Source of the DNA: Cristatella mucedo | Lineage: Eukaryota > Bryozoa > Phylactolaemata > Cristatellidae | Direction: 5' to 3' | Length of the DNA: 20,000 bases | Assembly: GCA_009760855.2 (NCBI GenBank) | Contig: WPIO01000008.1 | Location: forward strand, 11,945,001 to 11,965,000 | In this document: positions 1 through 9,398 of the stretch, one piece after another | How the letters are laid out: each line of letters begins with the position of its first letter | Numbering within the stretch: position 1 is the stretch's first letter | The notes under the pieces: model-generated | Told to the model about the DNA's origin: nothing | Database searches by the model: none | What the model saw: only the letters and a program-made list of their open reading frames with translations | Made by a program: the position numbers and the translations under genes

Positions 1-710
1 CCAAGAAAGAATGACATGCCTCAGTGGCTTGCTCTATGCTGTCTCAAGCGAGTTCCGCTGCCACTGAGGCTTACCGGGTTGCACAGAGGTCTAAACAGCT
101 ATGGTGCTGACCGATAGGCAACAACTCGCTTCCCAAAGGTGGAGGAGGCTGCGCATTCGGCCCTGCACGAAAACTACGAGATATATGCAAGATCTCGTGG
201 TTGCTATGCACGGCCGCACTTGGCTGCACTGTCACGAACCGACGCTGCAGGCAGCACCGGATCGATGTATGCGTCTACAGCCGTGGCTCCCTCGGAGGCT
301 CTATTTTCACTGCCGTCGCCCACGTTTCCTCACAAGTCAGCATTACCCCTTTATCAAGGCCGAAGTTGGCTCACTGAAATTCAAAAACTTCTTGTCGGAT
401 GCTGCTTGAAAAGATTGTCTCGAGCTTTCTGGATATGCTCGTTCGTTAGGCCAGTTATACAGCATGCTCTTTCTACAGCCATTACATGGGTTTTGTAAAT
501 TGAGCATTGGCATTTATTTGCTCAGTTAAAAGCTGTGAGCAGCGCCATCTCTGTCCCCCCCCTCTCTCTCTCTCTCTCACTCTCTCTAGCAGCGCCACTA
601 TTTTCGATGCAACTTGCCCTCAGTCCGTTTTCGCTTTATCCTCTCCGGTCTGCACTGCTCCGGCAGCGACGGTTCGTTACCAGATGGTGATGGATCACAG
701 TCGGACACTG
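1..710. other. Intergenic DNA, no supported gene
   Basis: Short reading frames exist on both strands, but none shows a recognisable domain, and the coding-like base composition of the real exons in this window is missing. An 11-base perfect inverted repeat (18-28 against 60-70) could form a hairpin with a 31-base loop. A short CT-rich run lies at about 557-588. Nothing else was recognised. Confidence 0.5.
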
Positions 711-1190
711 TTATAATAATATTAGTAATAATAATGCACTTGATAAAGCGCCCGCAGAGAACTCGATCTCTTTCTAGGCGCTTTACATTTGCTGCAAAGG
801 GAAACACAATTGAATGGCGAGGAATATCATGCTTGATAAACAACACGAATAACATGGTTAGGGGTAACATGCACAGGGTCAGCATGCAAATGTGGTTAGC
901 GGTAGCATGCACAGTGTCAGCACGCATAAGCACATCAAGGACGAATCACAAGGACCCACTAATGGTGGGGGAGTAGATCTGAGAGATAGGCTGGAGCCAA
1001 AGAATGAAGTGACCTAAAAGTGAGCGACAAAACCTTGAAGTCAATCCGTTGCTTGACTGGTGGCCAGTGCAGGTCGGCGAGAAGTGGAGTAATGTGGCAA
1101 CTGGGACGCTCACGACAGACAAGCCTAGCTGCGGAGTTTTGCACCAGCTGCAATCGCCTGATCGCACATGCCTGTTGGCCAAGCAGCCAT
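711..1190 (-). mobile_element. L2/CR1-like LINE 3' fragment with reverse transcriptase C-terminal relic
   Basis: Read on the minus strand, 1165 down to 959 encodes the typical end of an L2/CR1-group non-LTR reverse transcriptase: RRLQLVQNSAARLV, then LHWPPVKQRIDFKVL, then LHSLAPAYLSDLL. The frame is open here. The element then jumps to a 3' UTR containing the GTAAAGCGC motif and a TTA/ATT-type 3' tail at 711-735. The segment encoding the 'PKVWNSLP' region, present in the copy at 6190-6690, is missing, so this copy carries an internal deletion near 950. Within the 3' UTR a unit of about 40 bases is tandemly duplicated (about 853-930). The family assignment rests on the conserved motif series. 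The element is 5'-truncated and cannot be mobile. Confidence 0.8.
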
Positions 1191-1272
1191 CCCAGAGGCA
1201 GCTGCAGCCGAGGGATCGATCGCTCAGCCAGGACTGACGCAGCACCTACGACGCAGAAGAACAGAGGCTCTC

Positions 1273-1278
<6 letters not shown>

Positions 1279-1346
<68 letters not shown>
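1279..1346. repeat. (TG)34 dinucleotide microsatellite
   Basis: This is an uninterrupted TG run of 68 bases. It sits just upstream (in minus-strand LINE terms) of the LINE fragment at 711-1190. The long Cys-Val or Thr-His reading frames across it are artefacts of the repeat. Confidence 0.97.
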
Positions 1347-1347
<1 letters not shown>

Positions 1348-1780
1348 ACCGATACAGGCCCGGCTGCCCTCGAGAAACAGCACTCAACTGCTGGCTCAAA
1401 ATGAACGCTTGGTTAACCCGAAGATGAACGAGGCACTAGTTATTGCTAATGGCCAAGCTGTTGGACGTGGGCTGCGCTGGAGCAAATCGAACGACCACCA
1501 CGTAGAACCGTCACTCGACGGTGGAACTGGAACTGCCGGATCCGGATCCTCCCTCTGCTGGACGCGATCTAAATGCTGTCAGGGTCACAAATGTGTCGAT
1601 GGCATTCGTTGACATCAAGAAAGGTGAAGTGTTCAAAAAGATCAGCTGGCACTGGGCTCGTAAGAGTACAGCCCTGGTCGGTGTGCACCGGGTCACAATA
1701 TTTGGTGACAGGGTGGATAGCCTGTGCAATGTCTAAGTGACAGCAGCATGATTTACAAGTTATTAAATAAGACACGGGAA
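1347..1780. other. Unassigned intergenic segment
   Basis: There are no recognisable domains, no convincing exon with splice signals, and no clear repeat family. The short frames on both strands look like chance. Confidence 0.4.
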
Positions 1781-1937
1781 GGTTAGCTGAATGAACAGCC
1801 TTATTTATTTAGAGGCAGAAGAGCCTTGATGGCTAACACCTTTGCTTGTAGTGGGCTATAAAGGATCCCCCACGACATGACTCGAACTCACGACCTGGGT
1901 TGTGAAGAGCAAGCATCTTACCTTTAAGCTAAGGGTT
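1781..1937 (-). mobile_element. tRNA-derived SINE copy 1
   Basis: On the minus strand this has an A-box-like stretch (TAGCTTAAAGGTAAG) followed by a B-box-like stretch (AGTTCGAGTC). The body then reads GGATCCTTTATAGCCCACT, and the tail reads GGCTCTTCTGCCTCTAAATAAATAAGGCTGTTCATTCAGCT in outline. The same order of head, body and tail recurs at 4686-4850, 7234-7408, 10625-10777 and 19323-19499, which defines a dispersed family rather than a tRNA gene. The tRNA-like part cannot fold as a complete tRNA. Confidence 0.75.
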
Positions 1938-2304
1938 CTCATAGGATTACTAGTATGCTTAGGGTCGCACGCTGCGAAGACATGGCTAATTTTTTTCAAC
2001 TTGAGAAGGAGAGGGCAGACAACTCGACAAGCAGCAGAGCGGAGGCTCGAGGATCCAAAACCCATTGAAGAATCAGCAGCCCCCTTAACTGCTCTCTGTT
2101 TGGATGACCAACTCTTCGCTAGCAAGTGGAGGGGGATAACCACTCCGAGGCCTTTTTTGGGCCCACCTATATGCCCTGCCCTGGTTCGAAAACAGCACCT
2201 CCATCACAGCCGAGCAACCATTGCACACAGCCTAGAAAGACCCGGAGACTAAATAATCAAGAACCTAAAACACGCACACTTACATAAACCGCAAACAATC
2301 GCAT

Positions 2305-2306
<2 letters not shown>
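1938..2306. other. Unassigned intergenic segment
   Basis: I see no supported gene here. A plus-strand frame of about 116 codons (1902-2252) overlaps the SINE and has no domain, so it is taken as chance. Confidence 0.4.

Positions 2307-2378
<72 letters not shown>
2307..2378. repeat. (AT)36 dinucleotide microsatellite
   Basis: A pure AT run of 72 bases, continuing into a degenerate ATAC/ATAT zone to about 2395. Confidence 0.97.
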
Positions 2379-2383
<5 letters not shown>

Positions 2384-2689
2384 CATATACATACAAGACG
2401 AGTTACGTAAGACAAGTTATATATGTATATGTATACACGTAAGTGTATAACACGCATGGGCAGCTGCCACGACGGCTATCATAGTAGATATCAAACGTTG
2501 TCTAAAGATATGCAGTCTGATATCAATGAGAAAAAGCTCCAGATTCCCATAATTAACACATAATATCTTACTTAATTTGTTGAGCTGTGATGACTTTTCG
2601 TCTCCCTTATTTGCATGGGCCTGCCAGACTCACCCACGCATTGAGCCCATAAAACACGGGCAAACAGGGGCTGTTTTGCTACTCTAGGC

Positions 2690-3000
2690 TCACTGCCAGT
2701 GAACTAAAAGCACATCTGGCTGCAGTAAAACTCGGTTGACTTCATTCCAGACATGCTCGATTAAGTTAAGGTCCAAAGGTTGACTCGGCCAATCCATAAC
2801 CGTCACATGTGGGTAGCCAAACTCGAATAAATTGTTAAAAAAAACTTAACTTTGGCAGTGGTGTGTTTACGATCGCTTTGTTGGAAAGATAATCCAGTTC
2901 ATGAAATGGCATTGCACTTTAGGAGTTCTACGTTCTCGAGGTCTTGGTATACGTCTTGGGTCATGATGTGACAAGGAGTTCAATGCCAGCCATGCTTACT
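2690..3000 (-). pseudogene. Tc1/mariner-like transposase relic
   Basis: The minus strand carries, in order, degraded Tc1-type transposase blocks: MTQDVYQDLENVELL (about 2965-2920), FQQSDRKHTTAKVK (about 2880-2840, matching the family's FQQDN.PKH block), and DWPSQPLDLNLIEHVW (about 2795-2748, matching the family's DWP.QSPDLNPIE block with the final catalytic Glu). The blocks lie in different frames, with stop codons between them and a T-rich frameshift near 2838. The second catalytic Asp region is damaged. No terminal inverted repeats were found. This is a dead fragment of the transposase C-terminal half. Confidence 0.8.
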
Positions 3001-3068
3001 TTACAGCACATGTACAACATCTATAAAGAGATTAGGTTCTCTGGACATATGTATTATTATTATTATCG
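2985..3068 (+). mobile_element. LINE 3' end fragment, opposite orientation
   Basis: The reverse complement resembles the 3' UTR of the LINE copies at 711 and 16040: an (ATA)n tail, then a CAGAGAACCTAATCTCTTTATAG-like block, then a TGTACATGTGCTG-like block. In this copy the LINE sense strand is plus, unlike the other copies. It abuts or interrupts the Tc1 relic. It is diverged and short. Confidence 0.55.
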
Positions 3069-3221
3069 TGTCTGGTGATGCAGTGTGACACCTTCTCCCC
3101 CCCCCCGACTTTGACCATTGACATTTGGGTGAGTAGGCTTCGTTAGGTTGTTTATTGACGAGTGTTAAGCCTTCTTTAACAATTTGAAGAGATCGTGAAT
3201 TTTCTTTTGGTCAAACCATAA

Positions 3222-3860
3222 AAATGGCAATAGCAACTGTACATTTGTACAGCACCCTGAGAGGATTAAACTTCCTTCTTGGCACTTTTCACTCTGGAAA
3301 AGAAGCCTATCCATATGTTAGTGATAACATGCACAGCGTCAGCATGCATAAGGATAAATCCAATAGACGCAGCGAGAGGTGAGGAAAAGGTGGGTTTCAG
3401 CTGCTTTTTTAAATGCCGTACAACTCATTATAGAAGTCATTGAGTGTCGTGACGTCGGTCGAGATTGAGTTGCAGGCTTTAGGAGCATACGAACAAAAGG
3501 CATGGTCCACGGAAGATTTTATGCTAGCTAAGAGGCACAGATAAACATTTTGAGTCAGACGAACAGGAGGTACTGTGCCAAACCAGAATAGGAAATAGTT
3601 CCGAAGGTATTCTGGAACAATTGAATGAAAGGACAAAAAAATGAGCAACGTAGTCTTGAAGTAGATAAGCTACTTATGTGGAGCTAGCAAAGGTTGGTGA
3701 GAAGTGGCTCGTAATTCAAGGCGATAATTTCGATGCTCACGACAGACAAGTCTGCAAGCTGCAGAGTTTTACACCGACAACAGGACTCCGATTGCACAGG
3801 CACAAAGACTTGCAAACAGTAATCTACAGAAGTCGTTACGAAATGCCACAAATGCATGGA
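3222..3860 (-). mobile_element. L2/CR1-like LINE 3' fragment
   Basis: On the minus strand, near 3510-3440, the reading DHAFCSYAPKACNSISTDV matches the block 'D.AFS..APK.WNSLP.D' near the end of L2/CR1 ORF2. Further upstream, 3870-3690 resembles the '.LQ.VQNSAARLVCRE' block but is frameshifted. The 3' UTR contains the ATAACATGCACAGCGTCAGC motif shared with the copy at 711-1190. The 3' end is degraded, with an ACATTTGTACAGCACCCTGAG block at about 3239. It is nonfunctional and older than the copies at 711 and 16040. Confidence 0.72.
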
Positions 3861-4489
3861 CAACCATGGATGTGGTATCCTGGTCTCAGCAGGCCCAAAC
3901 GTTTGACATGCCATGTAGCTGAAAGTAGTTGAAAGATGAGATTTGAGCTCATTCGGTCGTCTGGTGAATGGTCAACTCAACCCGCTCTACAGCAGTCTCG
4001 TGCATCTGAGCCTAGGCCCACTGTAAACGGCTTACCGTATCCTGCGTGGAGAGATGCGGCTTACTCTATGCGACTCGAAAACAGAGACCAATCAGCCTCG
4101 TCTAATTGCCTGCTGACGGCAGTGCCTGCTGACTCGCTTTGTAGACGGTGAACGGCAGAACTTAAGAATGAGCTCTCGCCGAAGCAAAGCTGTCTTTTAG
4201 TGAGTGCCTCCACCTTTGGGATGGTGCTTTTCTGGCCTAGCGGTAGTTCGAGGCCGGCCCAAACTCGGGAGCATTTTTAGGGCAACCGGTCTTTACTACC
4301 TTCCTCACATTGCATGAAACAGCACCAGTAGGTCTTGACAGAAGAGTAGCCATTTGACAGCAAGAGTGTCCATACTTATGCCGTGCTATAATTTACTCCA
4401 AAACGATGCTTGACACTTTGCCCATCGATTGGCTGGCTATTCCCGACGAAATAAGCAATACTCAAGGACTGGAGTTGGACGTGCACTTC
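3861..4489. other. Unassigned intergenic segment
   Basis: No gene was recognised. A TGGCCTAGCGGTAG stretch at about 4231-4245 looks like a tRNA A box but has no matching B box downstream, so it may be a badly decayed SINE head. The remainder shows no repeat match within the window. Confidence 0.35.
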
Positions 4490-4622
4490 AGGCTAGTGTG
4501 CAGCCTTGCGGTTCAGCCTGGCTGTAGAGTTCTGCAAAATCTGTACACATCTTATTTGCACAGGTACGAAGACCTGCAAGTAGTGAGTAGCAGAAGCCTA
4601 GTCGGGATGTCACATATATAGC
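4490..4622 (-). mobile_element. Short LINE ORF2 fragment (degenerate)
   Basis: This segment resembles 3765-3850 of the neighbouring LINE copy: GCAGAGTTTTRCA, CACAGGYACRAAGACYTGCAA and GCAGAAGYC are shared in order. It would correspond to the region just upstream of the 'VQNSAARLV' block, but the reading frame is broken. The call depends on this within-window similarity alone. Confidence 0.5.
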
Positions 4623-4685
4623 TTGTCATATCAAAACACATGGGCGAAAACGCACAAGAAATGGCAAGCAACAGCACAGTCTGTG

Positions 4686-4850
4686 TGTGTGATGTGCATG
4701 CTTGCTTTTCATGACCTTAATCCCGAGGTCGCAGGTTCGAATCCTGCTGTGATCGATCCTTTATCGCCACTGCAAGCGGTGGTGACAGCCATAAAGACTC
4801 TTCTGTCTCTAAACAAAAGAGGCTGTTGAATCAGCTACTATTTTTTTTAA
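4686..4850 (+). mobile_element. tRNA-derived SINE copy 2
   Basis: The B box GGTTCGAATCC at about 4735-4745 is a perfect consensus. It is followed by the family body (GATCCTTTATCGCCACTGC) and the family tail (GACAGCCATAAAGACTCTTCTGTCTCTAAAC, then GAGGCTGTTGAATCAGCT). The A-box region is degenerate. The copy ends in a short T-run at about 4843. Confidence 0.78.
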
Positions 4851-5528
4851 GGCATGAGTTGATAAGGGGTTTGCTTCTCAATGCTCTTCTCTGGCCAAAA
4901 CTGCCATTTTAAGGAGTTTTGAGACTTTTTGGCTAATTTTAGGCGCATCGCGTCCATAGCTTGCCACATCATTCTTGCAATTCGTACTCGGGAGTCCAAT
5001 TATTAGTGAGCGCATCCTTCATTCTGGCTCCAATCCACTCGAGAGCTGATGAAAAGCTACTAGTAGAGCTACTACTTACACCATAAAAAAACCCGCTTTT
5101 GCATGGAAGCGCACGCATGAACTGCGCAATACATGAATGAACTGCCACATGGCCGCTCAACCATCACTAATGCATAGGTCCGAAGCAATTGCAAGAATTT
5201 GCTGCATTACGGCCAAAAAGTCACAAGATCGTGTCATTATTCAGAAAAGGTTGTATTTTGTATACAGATTTTCGACATTCGCAGTAGCAAGCTGGACATG
5301 CAGGTCGGCTTGAACCGACGAGCATGCAAAAGTGCTGCTACATCAGCAAAAAACCTGAAACTCGTTGAGTTCAATAGACTCAAAGCCAATTAATGGTGTC
5401 AAAAAGGCATAGCAACAAAATCAAGTGCACGGTGCGGCCATCTCGAGTGACTGGCTGGTCGGCTGGCTAGCACACTAGCAGAATTGGGCCGCGGCCAAGT
5501 TAATCCGCAAGCTGTTCAGCCTACCGAT
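4851..5528. other. Downstream flank and possible 3' UTR of the ankyrin gene
   Basis: This lies 3' of the stop codon of the minus-strand ankyrin-repeat gene. Part of it is probably that gene's 3' UTR, but I found no clear minus-strand AATAAA signal, so the end is undefined. No plus-strand gene is supported. Confidence 0.35.
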
Positions 5529-5698
5529 TCAGACGTGTCCAGAATTGTCGGGAGTAGCAGCTACGAAATCCTCAATTATCTTGACTACATCAGATTGGTC
5601 CAAATCCTTAGCAAAATCCAATGCAGTTAAGTTACCCATGCGACAGGTAAGGTCTACCTTCCCTGACATCAGAAGCAGCTTCACAATACCAGAATGAC
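5529..5698 (-). CDS. Ankyrin-repeat protein, exon 3 (last coding exon)
   Basis: This exon encodes the last 56 residues: GHSGIVKLLLMSGKVDL, then NLTALDFAKDLDQSDVVKII, ending in a TGA at 5531-5529. The acceptor is TTTTTGGTCCAG with the exon starting at 5698. Its first two bases complete a Gly codon begun by exon 2, which rebuilds the ankyrin helix-turn-helix LHLAAMHG-HSGIVKLLL exactly. The first half completes the ankyrin repeat begun in exon 2, and the second half is one further degenerate repeat. An alternative acceptor at about 5743 (TTTATTTGCAAG) would disrupt the repeat and is less likely. Joined to exons 2 and 1, the model gives 1200 coding bases (399 residues) from the preferred start. 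Confidence 0.78.
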
Positions 5699-6189
5699 CT
5701 GGACCAAAAACCACGAGTACATCAATTAAAGTGCTGCCTTGCAAATAAACAAAACTCACAAGCATTAAAAACAGTGCACACTTAAAGAGGTTCAATATGT
5801 GCCATTTCTCACTAGGAGTGCCATGGGTATGCACAGCGAAACACTCCAGGCCTTGCTCCGTGGTGTATGAGGCCAGCACCCAGCCGTGCAGCACCCAGTC
5901 ACCACGGTAGCATCAAAGCAGTAGATGCTAGCAGACAGTAACGGGAAGCACCGTCGAATGCAGGGGAAGAGAGCTGGTATAGCAACATTCGACAAAGAGC
6001 AACCAACAGCTAAAAATCCATTAAAACCTATCTGCAGACGATGCCCGTGCTTGCCGGGTAGAGGCAGGCAGCAAAATCGCTACAGCTAGACAGGCACAAA
6101 TCATCAGAGCACAGTCATCGCTTTATCGCCTGCACCAAGAATGCTATTGTGCAATCCACCAAACCATTTCAGTCTGCCAACCATAAGAC

Positions 6190-6690
6190 AAATAATAGTA
6201 ATACATTTATATAGCACCCTCAGGGAACTTAACCTCCTTCTAGGCCCTTTACATATGCTGCACAGGAAGCATGACACTACGGTTAGCGATTACAAGCACA
6301 GCATCAGCAGACATAAGCACACCAAGAACAATTCACACGGATCCAGAAAATTCTTGAGAAATAGGTACGTTTTGACCTTCTGTTGAAATGTCATCAAGTC
6401 AGGGGATATCGTGACGTCAGTCGGGAGTGAGTTCCAGACTTTGGGATCATAGGAACTAAAAGTGGGGGGGGGGTCCCAAAGGATTTTAGGTTCGTAGGAA
6501 CCACAGTGTAACAACATGAGGCAGAAGATCGGATAGTACGATGCCGTGCCTGATTGGGGAGTAGCTATTGTAGGTGGGCTAGAGCAAGAGAATGAAGGCC
6601 CCCAAAAGTGAGTGAAAAAACCTTGAAGTCAATGGGCTGCTTGATTGGGAGCCAGTCAGGTCGGTGAGAACTGGTTTAATCATGATAGGA
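6190..6690 (-). mobile_element. L2/CR1-like LINE 3' fragment
   Basis: On the minus strand, the block FSSYDPKVWNSLPTDV (about 6455-6410) followed by LMTFQQKVKTYLF (about 6395-6355) is the classic C-terminal end of L2/CR1 ORF2. The 3' UTR follows, including the AAGGGCCTAGAAGGAGG / GGTGCTATATAAATGTATTACTATTATT 3' end at about 6250-6190. The upstream part (6600-6690) matches the 'KQRIDFKV' zone of the copy at 711-1190, with in-frame stops. It keeps the middle segment that copy lacks. It lies inside the ankyrin gene intron, on the same strand as that gene. Confidence 0.82.
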
Positions 6691-7233
6691 GGATGCAGAT
6701 GAACTGCAAAAAAGATTTGTTAACATGCAGCTACGCGTATGAAGTCTGACATACATGATGATCCGAAACTGTTGCATCCTTCTCAAGTGCCGCTATTGCT
6801 GGCAACATTCGTTACTGCGGACGACAATCCAGCTAGGGACTGCATATAAGAGAACCGACTAGGCCCAAGCCATGGCAGCTGGTGGTCGGCAGCAGAAGCA
6901 GCAGGGGATGACCAATAAATTAATTACTATGAGCCAGGTTAATGATGGGCAGAGCTTTCAATCATAAATTTCAATCAACTGATACATGCACGGCTGGCAG
7001 CACCTCGTTCCGAAGCAGTGAAAAACCCACGTGACAAAGAGAGAGGCAGGCATGGAGAACCGCAGGCGGCAGCAGAACCACGACACTCAGCAATCGAGCC
7101 TTGTCTGCGGAGGCATTGCTCAAAAAAGCCAATGACAAAGCAGCAGTTGTTTGATAACTCACTCATTCCTGCATATAAATGCACAAAAGCCACAAACGCT
7201 TCTATGTGGTACCTTTGGTGACATCTCTAGACA

Positions 7234-7408
7234 GGGTTGATCCTGGGTCTAAGCTCAGTGATAAGTCACTGGCTCTTCACGAACCAGATGGTAGGTCAGA
7301 GTCCTGCAGTGGGTGATAAATGTATTGCCTACTTGAAGTGGTGGAGATAGCCATTAAGGGTCTTCTGCTGCTATATAAATGAGGCTATTAAATAAGCTGA
7401 CCTTTTTT
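7234..7408 (+). mobile_element. tRNA-derived SINE copy 3
   Basis: An A-box-like GTCTAAGCTCAGTGATAAG (about 7248) and a B-box-like GTCAGAGTCCTGC are followed by the family tail ATAGCCATTAAGGGTCTTCTG, TATATAAATGAGGCTATTAAATAAGCTGACC and a T-run. It is inserted antisense within the ankyrin gene intron. Confidence 0.75.
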
Positions 7409-7639
7409 TGATATTTAGACAATAAGGTAGTTTAAAGCAGACCGAGCCCCAACCGAATATGGCAAAGCTTTTCAGTACGAGATAACAAGATGCACCCAAG
7501 GTGGTGCAACAGCTACACATGGCACTAATTCCCTGGCTCCATTTTGCTCTACTCAACCCTTCCCACCAATCTTAGTCCTTGGTAATGCACCTAACGCTTG
7601 TAGATTTCAATTGTCTGTCCTTCCCTCCACACCAGGGAA

Positions 7640-8110
7640 ATGTGCCAAAGGCAGACTGGCAGCACGACACTACGAGTCGGCCACCACAGTAATCCACACC
7701 GCGGTCAGCAGCGCCCACTGACTTCCGTGGGCTTGAAGTCGTTCATGCGATCTCCCGCTCGAGCTCTAAACGAGCTTCTGGCGCCGAGAAAGTTCTGTGT
7801 CGCGCCGACTCGCTTGTTTCGGTGACCGCTGCATGTCACAGCGAGCAGAACCGAGAGCGCATGCATGCAGCTAGGTAAACAGAACGAAAAACGAACAGCG
7901 GCAGGGTGAAGGCCAACGAACATCGAACATTCTTAAGGCACCAAGCACGAAAGCTACCAAAAGGAAGCAGCAGGGAACGACACCGGCCGCGCCACTCGGT
8001 AGCCGAGGAGCCGCCCCTGCTGCTGAGGCGAGGGTCGAGCCGTCGCCCTGCAGGAGCAGCCGAGAGCTGCATACCACGTGCCTCGATTACCTGCTCAGCC
8101 GGTGGCACTG
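7640..8110. other. GC/CpG-rich patch inside intron 2
   Basis: Base composition rises sharply here, with many CpG dinucleotides (for example around 7740-7830 and 7980-8050). It could be an internal promoter, an unrecognised exon or decayed repeat sequence. Minus-strand and plus-strand frames through it are open for about 60-120 codons but start at non-ATG codons or have no recognisable domains, so no CDS is called. Confidence 0.3.
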
Positions 8111-8760
8111 TAAAGATGGAAACCGCAGCAGATCTATGCAGACCCTTGAAGAACTGGCAGATGACGGCTTCTGCCAGATAAGATCTGACCATCAAACTAG
8201 GTGGACTGGGTTCAATCGGCTAATGTAAGAACTCAAAACTATTCCCGAGTGCAGCCGTCGAGGTCAGAACGGCTGACCCTGCCTCATGAGACAGTCGAAG
8301 ACAACGACCGAATGCTGCCCGACAAGCCGAGAAAGACTGGTATGTGACAGAAAGGGTCTCTCTCTCTCAGCCTAAGTTGCCGATTTTCAGGATGCCACTC
8401 CTAACATCAAAAGTATAAACGTATGCAGCCTCTACCCCCCATCCCGATAGCACGAGCTGCCCGACATCATAATTAGCTGAAGAGGTCTGCTAAAGTAGGG
8501 GAAGCTAACTCCAGACACATCAAGACACGAGATGACCCTCTCATAGGCAAGCCCCGACAAGACTGGGGCAGCCACAGCCACCCCGAAACCCAAAAGAGCT
8601 TGCCGTCCGCTTGCAGGTCACGGCAGACTTGCAGCGCCAGCCAGGAGTCAACGTTCTTCCCCCACTCCCCCCCCCGGGAGCCCCCTCCTCCCACCCCCCC
8701 CCCGGCACCTGTAGCACCTGGTGTGCCTGTAGCAGCAGCTTCGACTGCCTCGGCTATTAC

Positions 8761-8941
8761 CATGCATGGCAGCCAGGTGCAGCGCCGTGGCACCGTCGCA
8801 CTGCACATTCTTTGCGTTCACGTCAAGGTCGGGCACAAGAAGCAATCGCTTCACGAGCGCTTCATCTCCGAGGTTAACCGCCACGTGGATCGGCGCGTTG
8901 CCAGTGTCGCACGGTCGGTTGGCATCCGTGCAGCCAGGCCA
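8761..8941 (-). CDS. Ankyrin-repeat protein, exon 2
   Basis: This exon encodes 60 residues plus one base. It opens with WPGCTDANRPCDTGNAPIHV, continues with NLGDEALVKRLLLVPDLDV and ends with DGATALHLAAMHG. It contains one complete ankyrin repeat (TGNAPIHVAV with its partner helix) and the start of the next (ATALHLAA). The acceptor is CCTCACTTGCAG before 8941 (phase 0) and the donor is CATG|GTAATA at 8761/8760 (phase 1). Both phases match exons 1 and 3. Ankyrin repeats are protein-interaction scaffolds; no partner can be inferred. Confidence 0.82.

Positions 8942-9398
<457 letters not shown>

Larger units (their letters stand above)
5699..8760 (-). other. Intron 2 of the ankyrin-repeat gene (3.06 kb)
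   Basis: It runs from the GTAATA donor (8760) to the CAG acceptor (5699) on the minus strand. It contains a LINE fragment (6190-6690), a SINE (7234-7408), a GC-rich patch (about 7640-8110) and C-rich runs near 8667-8703. Between these I see no further ankyrin-coding sequence. None is required, because exons 2 and 3 already join into an intact repeat. The parts 5699-6189, 6691-7233, 7409-7639 and 8111-8660 contain nothing I recognise. Confidence 0.7.

Noticed and set aside
1020-1427. Plus-strand frames with Cys-Val repeats
   Set aside because: They cross the (TG)n repeat and run antisense to the LINE reverse transcriptase relic.
4686-4760. Functional tRNA gene at the perfect B box
   Set aside because: The A box is degenerate, no acceptor or anticodon stems can be closed, and the sequence continues into a SINE body shared with other copies.
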